Below, piece by piece: positions 35,406 to 42,839 of a DNA stretch of 64,000 nt. The DNA is taken from positions 496,001 to 560,000 of the forward strand of contig NZ_LYPC01000014.1 in the NCBI RefSeq assembly GCF_001700435.1, given 5' to 3'. This DNA comes from Paenibacillus pectinilyticus (GTDB lineage Bacteria > Bacillota > Bacilli > Paenibacillales > NBRC-103111). Both the position numbers and the translations under genes were made by a program. How positions within the stretch are numbered: the stretch's first letter is position 1; each line of letters starts with the position of its first letter. The notes below the pieces were generated by a model, which saw nothing but the letters and a program-made list of their open reading frames with translations, was not told where the DNA came from and made no database searches.

Positions 35406-35464
35406 CACAGTGTTTTCCGCATTGTATGTATAAAAAGTAGAGATTTATTCGTTTTTTACAGTAG
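35406..35464 (+). promoter_or_regulatory. Copy 3 of the shared promoter element
   Basis: It matches the 29762 element at 46 of 59 positions without a gap. TTTACA at 35456-35461 is followed 15 bases later by TATAAA, a usable promoter with short spacing as found at activator-dependent promoters. It lies 69 bases ahead of the small gene at 35533. Confidence 0.65.
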
Positions 35465-35532
35465 TAGCTAAACTGTATAAAGCTGATAATGAAAGCATCT
35501 TATGATCTAGATCATTGAGGAGGGGAGACTGT

Positions 35533-35628
35533 ATGGAACAAAGACCGCTTAGGGTCTTCTGTATCAGCTTGAATAATCACTGGCATTCACATGGGGTTTC
35601 TAGACCAGATGTTCAGATGAAAGGATGA
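35533..35628 (+). CDS. Small 31-residue protein or leader peptide
   Basis: An ATG with a strong ribosome site (GGAGGGG, six to eight bases away) opens a 31-codon frame ending in TGA at 35626. The product starts MEQRPLRVFCISLNN, has several His and Trp residues, and has no membrane segment. It ends nine bases before the likely start of the aldo-keto reductase (35637) and overlaps an alternative start at 35625 (ATGA), so the two are probably translationally coupled. I do not recognise it; it could be a functional microprotein, a leader peptide, or the remnant of a longer gene. Confidence 0.55.
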   Translation: MEQRPLRVFCISLNNHWHSHGVSRPDVQMKG

Positions 35629-35636
35629 AGCTCCAA

Positions 35637-36539
35637 ATGGAATATACGATTTTAGGAAAAACAGGCTTTCGCGTTTCGAAAATAGGGTTAGGCGGTGCCC
35701 CGCTCGGCGGTGACTTTGGCGGGACAACGGATGAAGTTGTAACAAGTGTCGTTCACGGTGCTCTGGACCTAGGCATTAATTTCATAGACACAGCGCCATT
35801 ATATGGCCGAGGAGAAAGCGAACGCAGAATCGGGCAGGCGTTGAAAGGGAAGCGCGATCACGTTATTTTAGCTACAAAGGCTGTGATGAGGGGTACCCCC
35901 TATTCGTACGAGAACACGATTCAATCCGTAGAAGAAAGCTTACAAAGACTGCAGACGGATTATATCGATCTCATCCAACTGCATGAATTGGAGCAAACAA
36001 GTTACGAGGAAGCGGTGAATGAAGTTTTGCCTGCTTTTCGCAAGTTAAAGGAACAAGGCAAGGTGAGAGCGATCGGCGTTAACGCCGGGAAGCTAGAACT
36101 ATTGATGCCTTTCCTTGAAGAAGATTTGGTCGATACGATCCAGACCTATGCCAAGTATACGTTGGTTGATTATACAGCCAAAGATGAACTGCTTCCGCTC
36201 GCCAAGGCGAAAAACATCGGCGTCATTCACGGCAGTCCGCTTGCTATGGGCATTTTGGCGGATCAACCGGCCCCTTTTTTACAAGATAATCATGCTTTGC
36301 TTGAAGAGGCGAACAGAAGGATGGAGCAGCTACAATATCTGCGTAAAAGCGAACCGAAAGGTCTTGTAGAGCCAGCGTTGCGCTTTAGCTTAACTTGTCC
36401 GGATATTGCGATTACGTTAACAGGAACGACTTCGATCCGTTCATTGCAAGTGAATGCAAATTATTGTGACGGTATAGGTTTATCGAATCAGGAACTTAAC
36501 AAGCTTTTCACGTTGTTCCCAGGTCAGCGATTGTTTTAG
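35637..36539 (+). CDS. Aldo-keto reductase, L-galactose/D-threo-aldose dehydrogenase-like
   Basis: 300 residues, AKR TIM barrel with catalytic Asp51, Tyr56, Lys81 and His116 (DTAPLY, ATKA, IQLHE). The overall pattern resembles D-threo-aldose (fucose) and L-galactose 1-dehydrogenases, which oxidise an aldose to its lactone with NAD(P). The ATG at 35637 has AAAGGA 11 bases upstream; an ATG at 35625 has no space for a ribosome site. It is co-transcribed with the GH88 gene 24 bases downstream, so it probably acts on the sugar freed from the imported oligosaccharide. Confidence 0.85.
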   Translation: MEYTILGKTGFRVSKIGLGGAPLGGDFGGTTDEVVTSVVHGALDLGINFIDTAPLYGRGESERRIGQALKGKRDHVILATKAVMRGTPYSYENTIQSVEESLQRLQTDYIDLIQLHELEQTSYEEAVNEVLPAFRKLKEQGKVRAIGVNAGKLELLMPFLEEDLVDTIQTYAKYTLVDYTAKDELLPLAKAKNIGVIHGSPLAMGILADQPAPFLQDNHALLEEANRRMEQLQYLRKSEPKGLVEPALRFSLTCPDIAITLTGTTSIRSLQVNANYCDGIGLSNQELNKLFTLFPGQRLF

Positions 36540-36563
36540 CAGAAGGTGCGGGAGGAAATGAAT

Positions 36564-37685
36564 ATGACAACAAGCGTCGTAAATGAAGCATGGGCTGATG
36601 AAGTGTGGGGAAAGATTGTTGCAAAAGTTGAACGAACAAGCAAACGGATCGGAGCGACTTTTCCGTATGCTTCCGCGAATGGCACCTATAACAATGAAAC
36701 CAATGACTGGTGGACCAATGGATTTTGGCCGGGTCTGCTTTGGCTCATATACAAAGAAAATGAGAATGTGGATTTGCGCGATATCGCTGTATCTGTTGAG
36801 AACATGATGGACGAAACGCTGTTAGGGTATGAAAAGCTTCATCATGACGTCGGCTTTATGTGGAGCTTGACGTCTGTGGCGCAATATAAGCTGTTAGGCA
36901 CGGAAGCATCCAAAATCCGCGGACTGATGGCAGCCAGCCATCTTGCGGGCCGTTTCAATCTGAAGGGCCAGTTCATTCGCGCATGGAATGGTGCAGATCA
37001 ACAGGGCTGGGCCATTATCGATTGCCTTCTGAATTTGCCTTTGTTGTATTGGGCGAGTGAAACAACGAATGATCCGCGTTTCCGTCATATTGCGGTGGCG
37101 CATGCAGATACGGTGCTGCGCGAATTTATCCGTCCTGACGGCTCCTCGCATCACATCGTCGTCTTCGATCCGGAGACAGGTGAGCGCATCGAAGCAAGAG
37201 GCGGACAAGGCTACTCACCGGATTCAGCTTGGGCTCGCGGTACATCTTGGGCGTTGTACGGTATGGCGCTCAGCTTCACATATACAGGGCATCAAAGATA
37301 TTTGGATGCGGCTAAACGCGTTGCGGATTTCTTCATTGCCAATATGCCTGCGGACAGTGCACCTTATTGGGATTTCCGCGCGCCCGCTGAACCAGAGACG
37401 GCATTTGATACATCTGCAGCGGCTTGTGCAGCCACGGGATTGCTGGAAATTGGCCGTGCAGTTCATGAGAAGGAGGCACACATTTACAATGATGCTGCGA
37501 AGCGGATCTTAATACTTTTGACAGAGAAATATGTCTCCTGGGGTGAAGAGGAAGAGGGCATTTTGACGATGTCGACGGCCAATTTCCCGAAAAGAACGTA
37601 TGTCAATGTGCCAATTATATACGCTGACTATTATTATACCGAAGCGATTGCCAAACTGCGGGGTCGTACGGAACTGTTTTGGTAG
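36564..37685 (+). CDS. ugl: GH88 unsaturated glucuronyl hydrolase
   Basis: 373 residues. The ATG at 36564 has GGAGG eight bases upstream; earlier in-frame GTG (36546) and ATG (36558) have poor spacing. Catalytic Asp95 (HHDVGF) and Asp153 (IIDCLLN) correspond to the two aspartates of the Bacillus sp. GL1 enzyme; SPDSAWARGTSWALYG is a further family hallmark. It acts in the cytoplasm, hydrating the double bond of unsaturated glucuronyl oligosaccharides made by lyases such as the heparinase-type enzyme at 33426. Its stop is 15 bases before the next start. Confidence 0.9.
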   Translation: MTTSVVNEAWADEVWGKIVAKVERTSKRIGATFPYASANGTYNNETNDWWTNGFWPGLLWLIYKENENVDLRDIAVSVENMMDETLLGYEKLHHDVGFMWSLTSVAQYKLLGTEASKIRGLMAASHLAGRFNLKGQFIRAWNGADQQGWAIIDCLLNLPLLYWASETTNDPRFRHIAVAHADTVLREFIRPDGSSHHIVVFDPETGERIEARGGQGYSPDSAWARGTSWALYGMALSFTYTGHQRYLDAAKRVADFFIANMPADSAPYWDFRAPAEPETAFDTSAAACAATGLLEIGRAVHEKEAHIYNDAAKRILILLTEKYVSWGEEEEGILTMSTANFPKRTYVNVPIIYADYYYTEAIAKLRGRTELFW

Positions 37686-37699
37686 GGAGGATGCGCAAC

Positions 37700-39127
37700 A
37701 TGAAATCGAACGTACAAGCTCTCGGCAATTGGTTGATGTCCTGGGTTCAAAAGGACGGAGCCATTCATGGCTTTCATAATCATTCCGTGTGGGGATCCAA
37801 TCCGTATCGGTGGGCGGATTTTACAAGCGGGCACAGCACATGGGCAAGTCCATTGATGGCCGCTTTGAGCCGAATCGTAGCAGAACAGCGAGATGCCGCG
37901 CTCTCCGATCAGGTATTGCAAATGATACAGTTCCAAACGACATGGTTCCAAGAAGATGGCCAATACAAGCACATCGGCTTCCAAATCGGCGAGATGCTGA
38001 ATCGCGGGCTCATTCATAACATGATGCCTAACGTGGCTTTGGGACTTACAGCACTGCATGGCCGCTCTTGGTTGCCTGCGGAAGCGCGGGATAGTATCCA
38101 ACAGGCGATGCTGCGCAATTTGCAAGCGTGTGATGAGATCTATCCGTTTAAAAAAACGAGAAATATCAGCAATCAAGAGTATTGCCGTCTCTGGGGAAAA
38201 CTGCTGTATCAGCTTCTGTTCCCTGATTCTCCATGGCAAAACCAAATTCAAGACGAGTTAAACTTCATGATTGAGAACTACCACGTGAAGGGCATTCCAG
38301 ATGCAGATTGTGAAGCCAGCAATCGCTATTTGGGTGATACGTCGATGGTGGAGCCTGCTGAATATTATGGCTTAATGATTGCACCGCTGGTACTAGCTTA
38401 TGAAATGTTCGGCGAGCAGCACTATTTACAGCACGCAGGCGGTTTATGTCGTCACTTAGCTCGATCCTCTTGGATCGATGCCAATGGACAGACGCGATTT
38501 AATCGTAAATGGCTGCTTCGCGGAGGCGAGTGGATACGGCTGAAGGAGCCGATGCTCATAGCAGGAATGGGGATGTCGCTACACGGGATTGCGCGCTACC
38601 TAGAGCATCAAGAGGATGAGGAGCTGGCGTTTTTCTTAGATAAATGCGATAAGACGTATGCTTACTATCAAACTCCTCGAGGTTATATGGCTTCGGCGAC
38701 AGGCTGGCAGAATGAGGCTGATATTGCACCATCCTCGGCATGGCATACGCATGATTTTTATTATCTGCTTCTCCGTCATGGGCTAGGAGAGAAGCTGGCT
38801 GCGAAGCTCAAAGAGCTTTATCCGCGTATGTCTGTCCTGCTGGGCGAGCAATGTATGTGGGTTGAAGAAGGCGACAATTGGGCCATCAACGATTATTACT
38901 TTCAGGACGTGTATAAGCTGATCGGCCGCAAAGACGAAGCCGTGTTTGGTCGAGATCTGGGTTGGGTCGGCGGAGAACGTGCGCTTCCGAATCATTTCTT
39001 GTTCCCGAACCAGCCTGTATTTATAAAGACCGATGAGGGGATCTATTTGAAAGCCGATGAGCAAACAGCTCAAAACATAGATATTACCAATATTGCCGAA
39101 CGGCCCTACTTAGGATTGTGGGAATAA
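37700..39127 (+). CDS. Unrecognised six-hairpin-like carbohydrate-active protein
   Basis: 475 residues, no signal peptide. GGGAGG lies nine bases ahead of the ATG at 37700; other in-frame starts at 37679 and 37691 lack spacing. The whole chain looks helical with conserved aromatic loops (SVWGSNPYRWADFTSGHSTW near residue 28, SSAWHTHDFYYLL near 345, WAINDYYFQDVY near 395), as in alpha-toroid glycosidases and lyases, but no family signature is recognised. It follows GH88 in the same operon and precedes a decayed gene, so it may cleave a further linkage of the same oligosaccharide. Confidence 0.6.
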   Translation: MKSNVQALGNWLMSWVQKDGAIHGFHNHSVWGSNPYRWADFTSGHSTWASPLMAALSRIVAEQRDAALSDQVLQMIQFQTTWFQEDGQYKHIGFQIGEMLNRGLIHNMMPNVALGLTALHGRSWLPAEARDSIQQAMLRNLQACDEIYPFKKTRNISNQEYCRLWGKLLYQLLFPDSPWQNQIQDELNFMIENYHVKGIPDADCEASNRYLGDTSMVEPAEYYGLMIAPLVLAYEMFGEQHYLQHAGGLCRHLARSSWIDANGQTRFNRKWLLRGGEWIRLKEPMLIAGMGMSLHGIARYLEHQEDEELAFFLDKCDKTYAYYQTPRGYMASATGWQNEADIAPSSAWHTHDFYYLLLRHGLGEKLAAKLKELYPRMSVLLGEQCMWVEEGDNWAINDYYFQDVYKLIGRKDEAVFGRDLGWVGGERALPNHFLFPNQPVFIKTDEGIYLKADEQTAQNIDITNIAERPYLGLWE

Positions 39128-39141
39128 GGAGGATCATTGCA

Positions 39142-39473
39142 ATGAATGGTGGAATCGATCAATGAAAGTATGCTGATGACAGTCATTAACGATAAGTGGC
39201 TGCAAGTCGATCTTCTAGCAGGCACGGGTGTTTCCTTGCTTTTGACCATGAGTCGTTATGCAAATGCGCCATCCTATGATATGCCTTGGGCTGATCGTGA
39301 GAAAGATGTTTTGCTGGAAGGCAGAAAGCTATAATGCGGCGAAGACTTACATGCTCGGTGCTCATGGCACCTACGTATTCACTTATAGCGAGCATCCTGC
39401 CATAGTGAGTTATAGCGTGCTGGAAAGCTGTTCAGCCATAACATGCCTGCCAACTGGCAAAAGCACGAAGTAA
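39142..39473 (+). pseudogene. Probable frameshifted remnant after the GH88 operon
   Basis: AAGGAGG at 39126-39132 is followed by ATG at 39142, which stops after seven codons, and by ATG at 39146, which runs 62 codons to 39334. The apparent continuation (YNAAKTYMLGAHGTYVFTYSEHPAIVSYSV) is in the next frame and ends at 39473. A single frameshift near 39320 would join the two into one frame of about 105 residues, still short, so the gene is probably also truncated. A sequencing error cannot be excluded. The original function is unknown. Confidence 0.45.
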
Positions 39474-39509
39474 AACCCGAGCAAATTTGCACGGGTTTAT
39501 TTTCACTTT
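39473..39509 (+). terminator. Terminator of the GH88 operon
   Basis: A 13-bp stem with one mismatch (39473-39485 with 39486-39498, so the loop forms from the central A/T bases) is followed by ATTTTCACTTT. Confidence 0.65.
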
Positions 39510-39690
39510 ATATATGTATCCAATGAAAAAGTCAGGTGAAAACTCTAGTGTATCTGAACTTGATTAGACTATTGTTAACAGTGTTAGCTTTTGATAGAAT
39601 ATCCCGGATATTTTTCTTCGAGAAATCGACCCGCAGGACTGTTTGTTTGAACTTCTTGTCCATTAGATAATTTTTTTCTCTTTATTATTT

Positions 39691-39716
39691 ATCATGAATC
39701 GTGTATGATTCATGAT
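39691..39716. promoter_or_regulatory. Inverted-repeat operator ahead of the second GntR gene
   Basis: ATCATGAATC and GATTCATGAT form perfect 10-base arms around a 6-base spacer. The site lies 27 bases ahead of the start codon of the GntR regulator and overlaps the expected promoter, so autoregulation is likely. Confidence 0.65.
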
Positions 39717-39742
39717 ATAGCAATTAAGAAAAGGTGATCATA

Positions 39743-40408
39743 ATGAAAAAAGGCTTAAGTCGTTACGTTTTAACTGATGAAATCTACGCGATATTAAAGG
39801 AACAAATCCTTAATCATGATATACCGTCTGGTGAGAAAATCAATATTGATCAGCTAGCCCGCGATCTGGAGGTCAGTAACATTCCGATTCGGGAAGCGCT
39901 GTCTCGCTTAAGTGCGGAAGATCTCGTATACACGATTCCTTTCAAAGGCATGTATGTCGCTCAAATTTCGCTGCAAGAATTAGATGAGATGTTTGAAATT
40001 CGGAAAGAGCTGGAATCTTTAGCGATTCGTAAAGCAGTTCCGCAAATTCCGGAAGAGCGACTGGCTATTTTAGAAGCAGAAATGCAATCGTGGTCAACAA
40101 GCCATCCTGCGGATGACGAAGAGAAAATTAAATTAATTGCAGAGATGAACCAGAGCTTGCACGGTTTGATTCTCGATTATTGTAATAACCAATCGTTAAA
40201 GAGCTTGATTCATGTGTATATAGACCGCATACAACGATACTCGTCACTTTTTCATAAAGGGATGGAGCAGCAGTTGTTACAGGAAGAATGGGATGAACAC
40301 ATGTTAGTTGTTCGTGGGCTAGTAGCAAGGGACTCGGTGATGGCGGAGGAAGCTTTGCTCAACCACTTGAACCATTCCCATGTTCGGACACGGGGTTTTA
40401 TTCTCTAA
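39743..40408 (+). CDS. GntR-family regulator, FadR/FCD subfamily
   Basis: 221 residues. The ATG at 39743 follows AAAAGG at nine to ten bases; a GTG at 39734 is in frame but too near the ribosome site. Winged helix at about 10-70 (LEVSNIPIREALSRLSAEDL) and a helical FCD domain after it. It heads an operon with an SDR and an enolase-superfamily dehydratase, so its effector is probably a sugar acid. The perfect inverted repeat at 39691 is its likely operator. Confidence 0.9.
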   Translation: MKKGLSRYVLTDEIYAILKEQILNHDIPSGEKINIDQLARDLEVSNIPIREALSRLSAEDLVYTIPFKGMYVAQISLQELDEMFEIRKELESLAIRKAVPQIPEERLAILEAEMQSWSTSHPADDEEKIKLIAEMNQSLHGLILDYCNNQSLKSLIHVYIDRIQRYSSLFHKGMEQQLLQEEWDEHMLVVRGLVARDSVMAEEALLNHLNHSHVRTRGFIL

Positions 40409-40426
40409 ATAATGGAGGACATGTAC

Positions 40427-41188
40427 ATGATACTAGCTGGTAAAACAGCCATCGTAACAGGCGGTGGTTCGGGGATTGGTGAGGCGATTGTGCGGCTATT
40501 TGCCGCACAGGGGGCGAACGTGATGATTGCCGATTGGGATGAGCAGGGTGCCGTCCGAATTACCAATGACTTGACGTCCTCTGGACATCGCGTTGCCGCA
40601 TGGAAAACGGATGTGTCCAAAAGCAGCGATGTGCAGACATTGATCCAAGAAACAGTTGAGAGATTCGGCAGCCTGGATGTGCTCGTCAATAATGCGGCTG
40701 TCATTTTGCCGAAGTTCCTCGAGGATGTGGAAGAAGAGGAGTGGGATCGCCTCCACAATATCAACTTGAAGAGTGTGTTTCTGACCATTAAGTATGCGCT
40801 TCCACTTTTAAAAGAAAGTCGAGGTGCAGTCGTGAACATGGCTTCCCTCAACGGATTGATTGGGCAGAAGATGAATCCTGTCTATGCCGCATCCAAAGGC
40901 GGTGTCATCGCATTCACGAAAGCGCTTGCGATCGACTATGCGCCAGTAGGCGTTCGGGTCAATTGCATCTGTCCAGCAGGCGTTGCAACGCCATTGCTTC
41001 AGCAGTGGATTCAGGATCAAGCCGATCCTGTCGCGACGATACAAGCGTTGAATGACATGCATCCCATTGGCCGACCAGCAACCTCAGAAGAAATCGCACA
41101 AGCTGCGCTTTACCTGGCAAGTTCACAATCCGGTTTCGTTACAGGTGTGGCCCTTCCCGTCGATGGCGGCGCTTCACTTGGTTACTAA
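40427..41188 (+). CDS. SDR-family oxidoreductase
   Basis: 253 residues. Start at 40427, eight bases after GGAGG; two earlier in-frame ATGs (40412, 40421) lack spacing. TGGGSGIG at 11-18, NNAA at 88-91 (Gly replaced by Ala in the usual NNAG), and catalytic Ser140, Tyr153 and Lys157. Asp36 after the second strand suggests NAD. It is placed between a GntR regulator and a sugar-acid dehydratase, so it probably oxidises a sugar or lactone that becomes the substrate of the dehydratase. Confidence 0.88.
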   Translation: MILAGKTAIVTGGGSGIGEAIVRLFAAQGANVMIADWDEQGAVRITNDLTSSGHRVAAWKTDVSKSSDVQTLIQETVERFGSLDVLVNNAAVILPKFLEDVEEEEWDRLHNINLKSVFLTIKYALPLLKESRGAVVNMASLNGLIGQKMNPVYAASKGGVIAFTKALAIDYAPVGVRVNCICPAGVATPLLQQWIQDQADPVATIQALNDMHPIGRPATSEEIAQAALYLASSQSGFVTGVALPVDGGASLGY

Positions 41189-41224
41189 TACATACATCAT
41201 ACATTTAAGGGAGATGGATCACAC

Positions 41225-42322
41225 ATGAAAATTACAAAAGTCGAGAGTTTTGTATTGCACGTTCCGATTACGCCACCGATTACAGATGCTATCAATGTCG
41301 CTACACACTGGGGATTAGCGGGCGTTCGAATTTTTACCGATGAAGGTTTTGTTGGCTATGGCTACACAGGAACTTGCGCGCATGGCGATGATATGATCGT
41401 CGATACGATTGATAAATACTATGCCCCACTGTTGGTAGGCAAAGATCCGTTTATGGTTAGAGCGTTATGGGAAGAAATGCGTTTTGGTAAAATGCACTGG
41501 ATCGGCCGTTCCGGCGTCACACACATGGCGCTTGCTGCTGTGGATATTGCCCTGTGGGACATCATGGCGAAGGCATCGAATAAGCCGCTTTGGCAGTACC
41601 TAGGCGGAGCGAAAACGAAGCCAATCAAAGCGTATAACACCAATGGCGGCTGGTTGAACTGGTCACAAGACCGTTTGCTGAAGGACGTTACGGAGATTGT
41701 AGAGTCAGGCTTTACAGGTGTCAAAATCAAGGTCGGTAAGCCAGACCCACGTGAGGATTATGCGCGTTGTAAGGCTGTACGCAAGGCGATCGGTGATGAT
41801 GTTATTTTCATGATCGATGTGAATCAACAATGGAACATCAGCACAGCGATGACGTGGGGCAAAAAGCTCGAAGAATTCGACCTGTTCTGGTTGGAAGAAC
41901 CGTTGAATCCGGATGATATCATGGGTCACAAAAAGCTCGCTGACGAGCTAAACGTTCCTATCGCATTAGGCGAGCATGTCTATAACAAATATGCGTTCCG
42001 CGATTATATCCATCAAGGTGCGATTGAGTATTGTCAAGTTGACGTAACCCGTGTTGGCGGTATTACGGAGTGGTTGCAGGTAGCAGGTTTAGCGGCATCG
42101 TATGATGTGCCAATTTGCCCGCACGTAGGGGATATGGGTCAAATTCATCAGCATCTGGTAGCAGCAACACCAAGCGCGATTATGTTGGAGTATATCCCAT
42201 GGATTCGCCACATTTTTGAAGAGCCGGCTACAGTGGTCGATGGTCACTATGTGTTGCCTCAGATGCCAGGAGCTTCGACGACGATTCTGCCAAGATATTT
42301 CCAAGAGTACCGCATTCGATAA
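41225..42322 (+). CDS. Enolase-superfamily sugar-acid dehydratase, mandelate racemase subgroup
   Basis: 365 residues. Catalytic residues can be placed one by one: Lys167-x-Lys169 (VKIKVG), metal ligands Asp198, Glu224 and Glu250, and the Asp273/His300 pair that defines the mandelate racemase subgroup. Members of this subgroup with such a His-Asp pair are mostly acid-sugar dehydratases or cycloisomerases (gluconate, galactarate, fuconate types). The flexible N-terminal loop (20s region, ITDAINVATHWG) sets substrate choice and does not match one I can name. It is the last gene of the GntR-SDR operon and is followed by a strong terminator. Confidence 0.85.
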   Translation: MKITKVESFVLHVPITPPITDAINVATHWGLAGVRIFTDEGFVGYGYTGTCAHGDDMIVDTIDKYYAPLLVGKDPFMVRALWEEMRFGKMHWIGRSGVTHMALAAVDIALWDIMAKASNKPLWQYLGGAKTKPIKAYNTNGGWLNWSQDRLLKDVTEIVESGFTGVKIKVGKPDPREDYARCKAVRKAIGDDVIFMIDVNQQWNISTAMTWGKKLEEFDLFWLEEPLNPDDIMGHKKLADELNVPIALGEHVYNKYAFRDYIHQGAIEYCQVDVTRVGGITEWLQVAGLAASYDVPICPHVGDMGQIHQHLVAATPSAIMLEYIPWIRHIFEEPATVVDGHYVLPQMPGASTTILPRYFQEYRIR

Positions 42323-42403
42323 TGGTTTCAACTGGCGCACAAGCTAGGTGTGCATTTAATACGAATGAGATTATGTAACGATTAAAAGGCAAGAAACTAG
42401 GAA

Positions 42404-42450
42404 CTCCTCAATAAATCTTGCTTGTTGAGATCTATTGAGGAGGTTTTTCA
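42404..42450. terminator. Terminator between convergent operons
   Basis: CTCCTCAATA (42404-42413) pairs with TATTGAGGAG (42433-42442) and is followed by GTTTTT. It ends the dehydratase operon on the plus strand and could also serve the minus-strand genes, which stop at 42472. Confidence 0.75.
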
Positions 42451-42471
42451 TTTTTTACTCTGCTCTTCAGG

Positions 42472-42828
42472 CTATTTCAATATCAGTTCCACAATGTTCG
42501 TGATGACTCCGTTGCTAGATGAATTCTTTTGACGAAGTGACAAACCACCTTCGGAAGATTCCCGAAGAAATTCAACAGCTATCGTATGCTTAGCCTCAGA
42601 AACGCTCACGATTAACGTGCGAATAGCTTGCTCGGGAATGATAAGGGAGTGACTGTAAGGAACACCATCGAGTGTAGCTGGCAACGTATTGCCTGTTTCC
42701 GCGTCTTTGATATCGAGTTTGATATTGCGTGGATGATTACCCAAATTATTAATGAGGATGGATAATTCGGATTGTCCTTCTTTTTTTGAAAAGGTGAACT
42801 GAGATTTGGAAAAGTTTTCGGAACTCAT
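42472..42828 (-). CDS. Small unknown protein paired with the repeat protein
   Basis: 118 residues, no signal peptide or membrane segment. The middle part (SELSILINNLGNHPRNIKLDIKDAETGN) suggests a beta-sandwich. TAGGAGA lies seven bases before the ATG and overlaps the stop region of the upstream repeat-protein gene, so the two are co-transcribed and probably translationally coupled. I do not recognise the family. Given its partner, a role in assembly or decoration of a cell or spore surface layer is possible but unproven. Confidence 0.65.
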   Translation of the reverse strand: MSSENFSKSQFTFSKKEGQSELSILINNLGNHPRNIKLDIKDAETGNTLPATLDGVPYSHSLIIPEQAIRTLIVSVSEAKHTIAVEFLRESSEGGLSLRQKNSSSNGVITNIVELILK

Positions 42829-42839
42829 TTGCTATTCTC

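Noticed and set aside
37634..38251. 205-codon minus-strand frame over the GH88 end and the next gene
   Set aside because: It spans two genes of the opposite strand that have good starts; no ribosome site and no family likeness.
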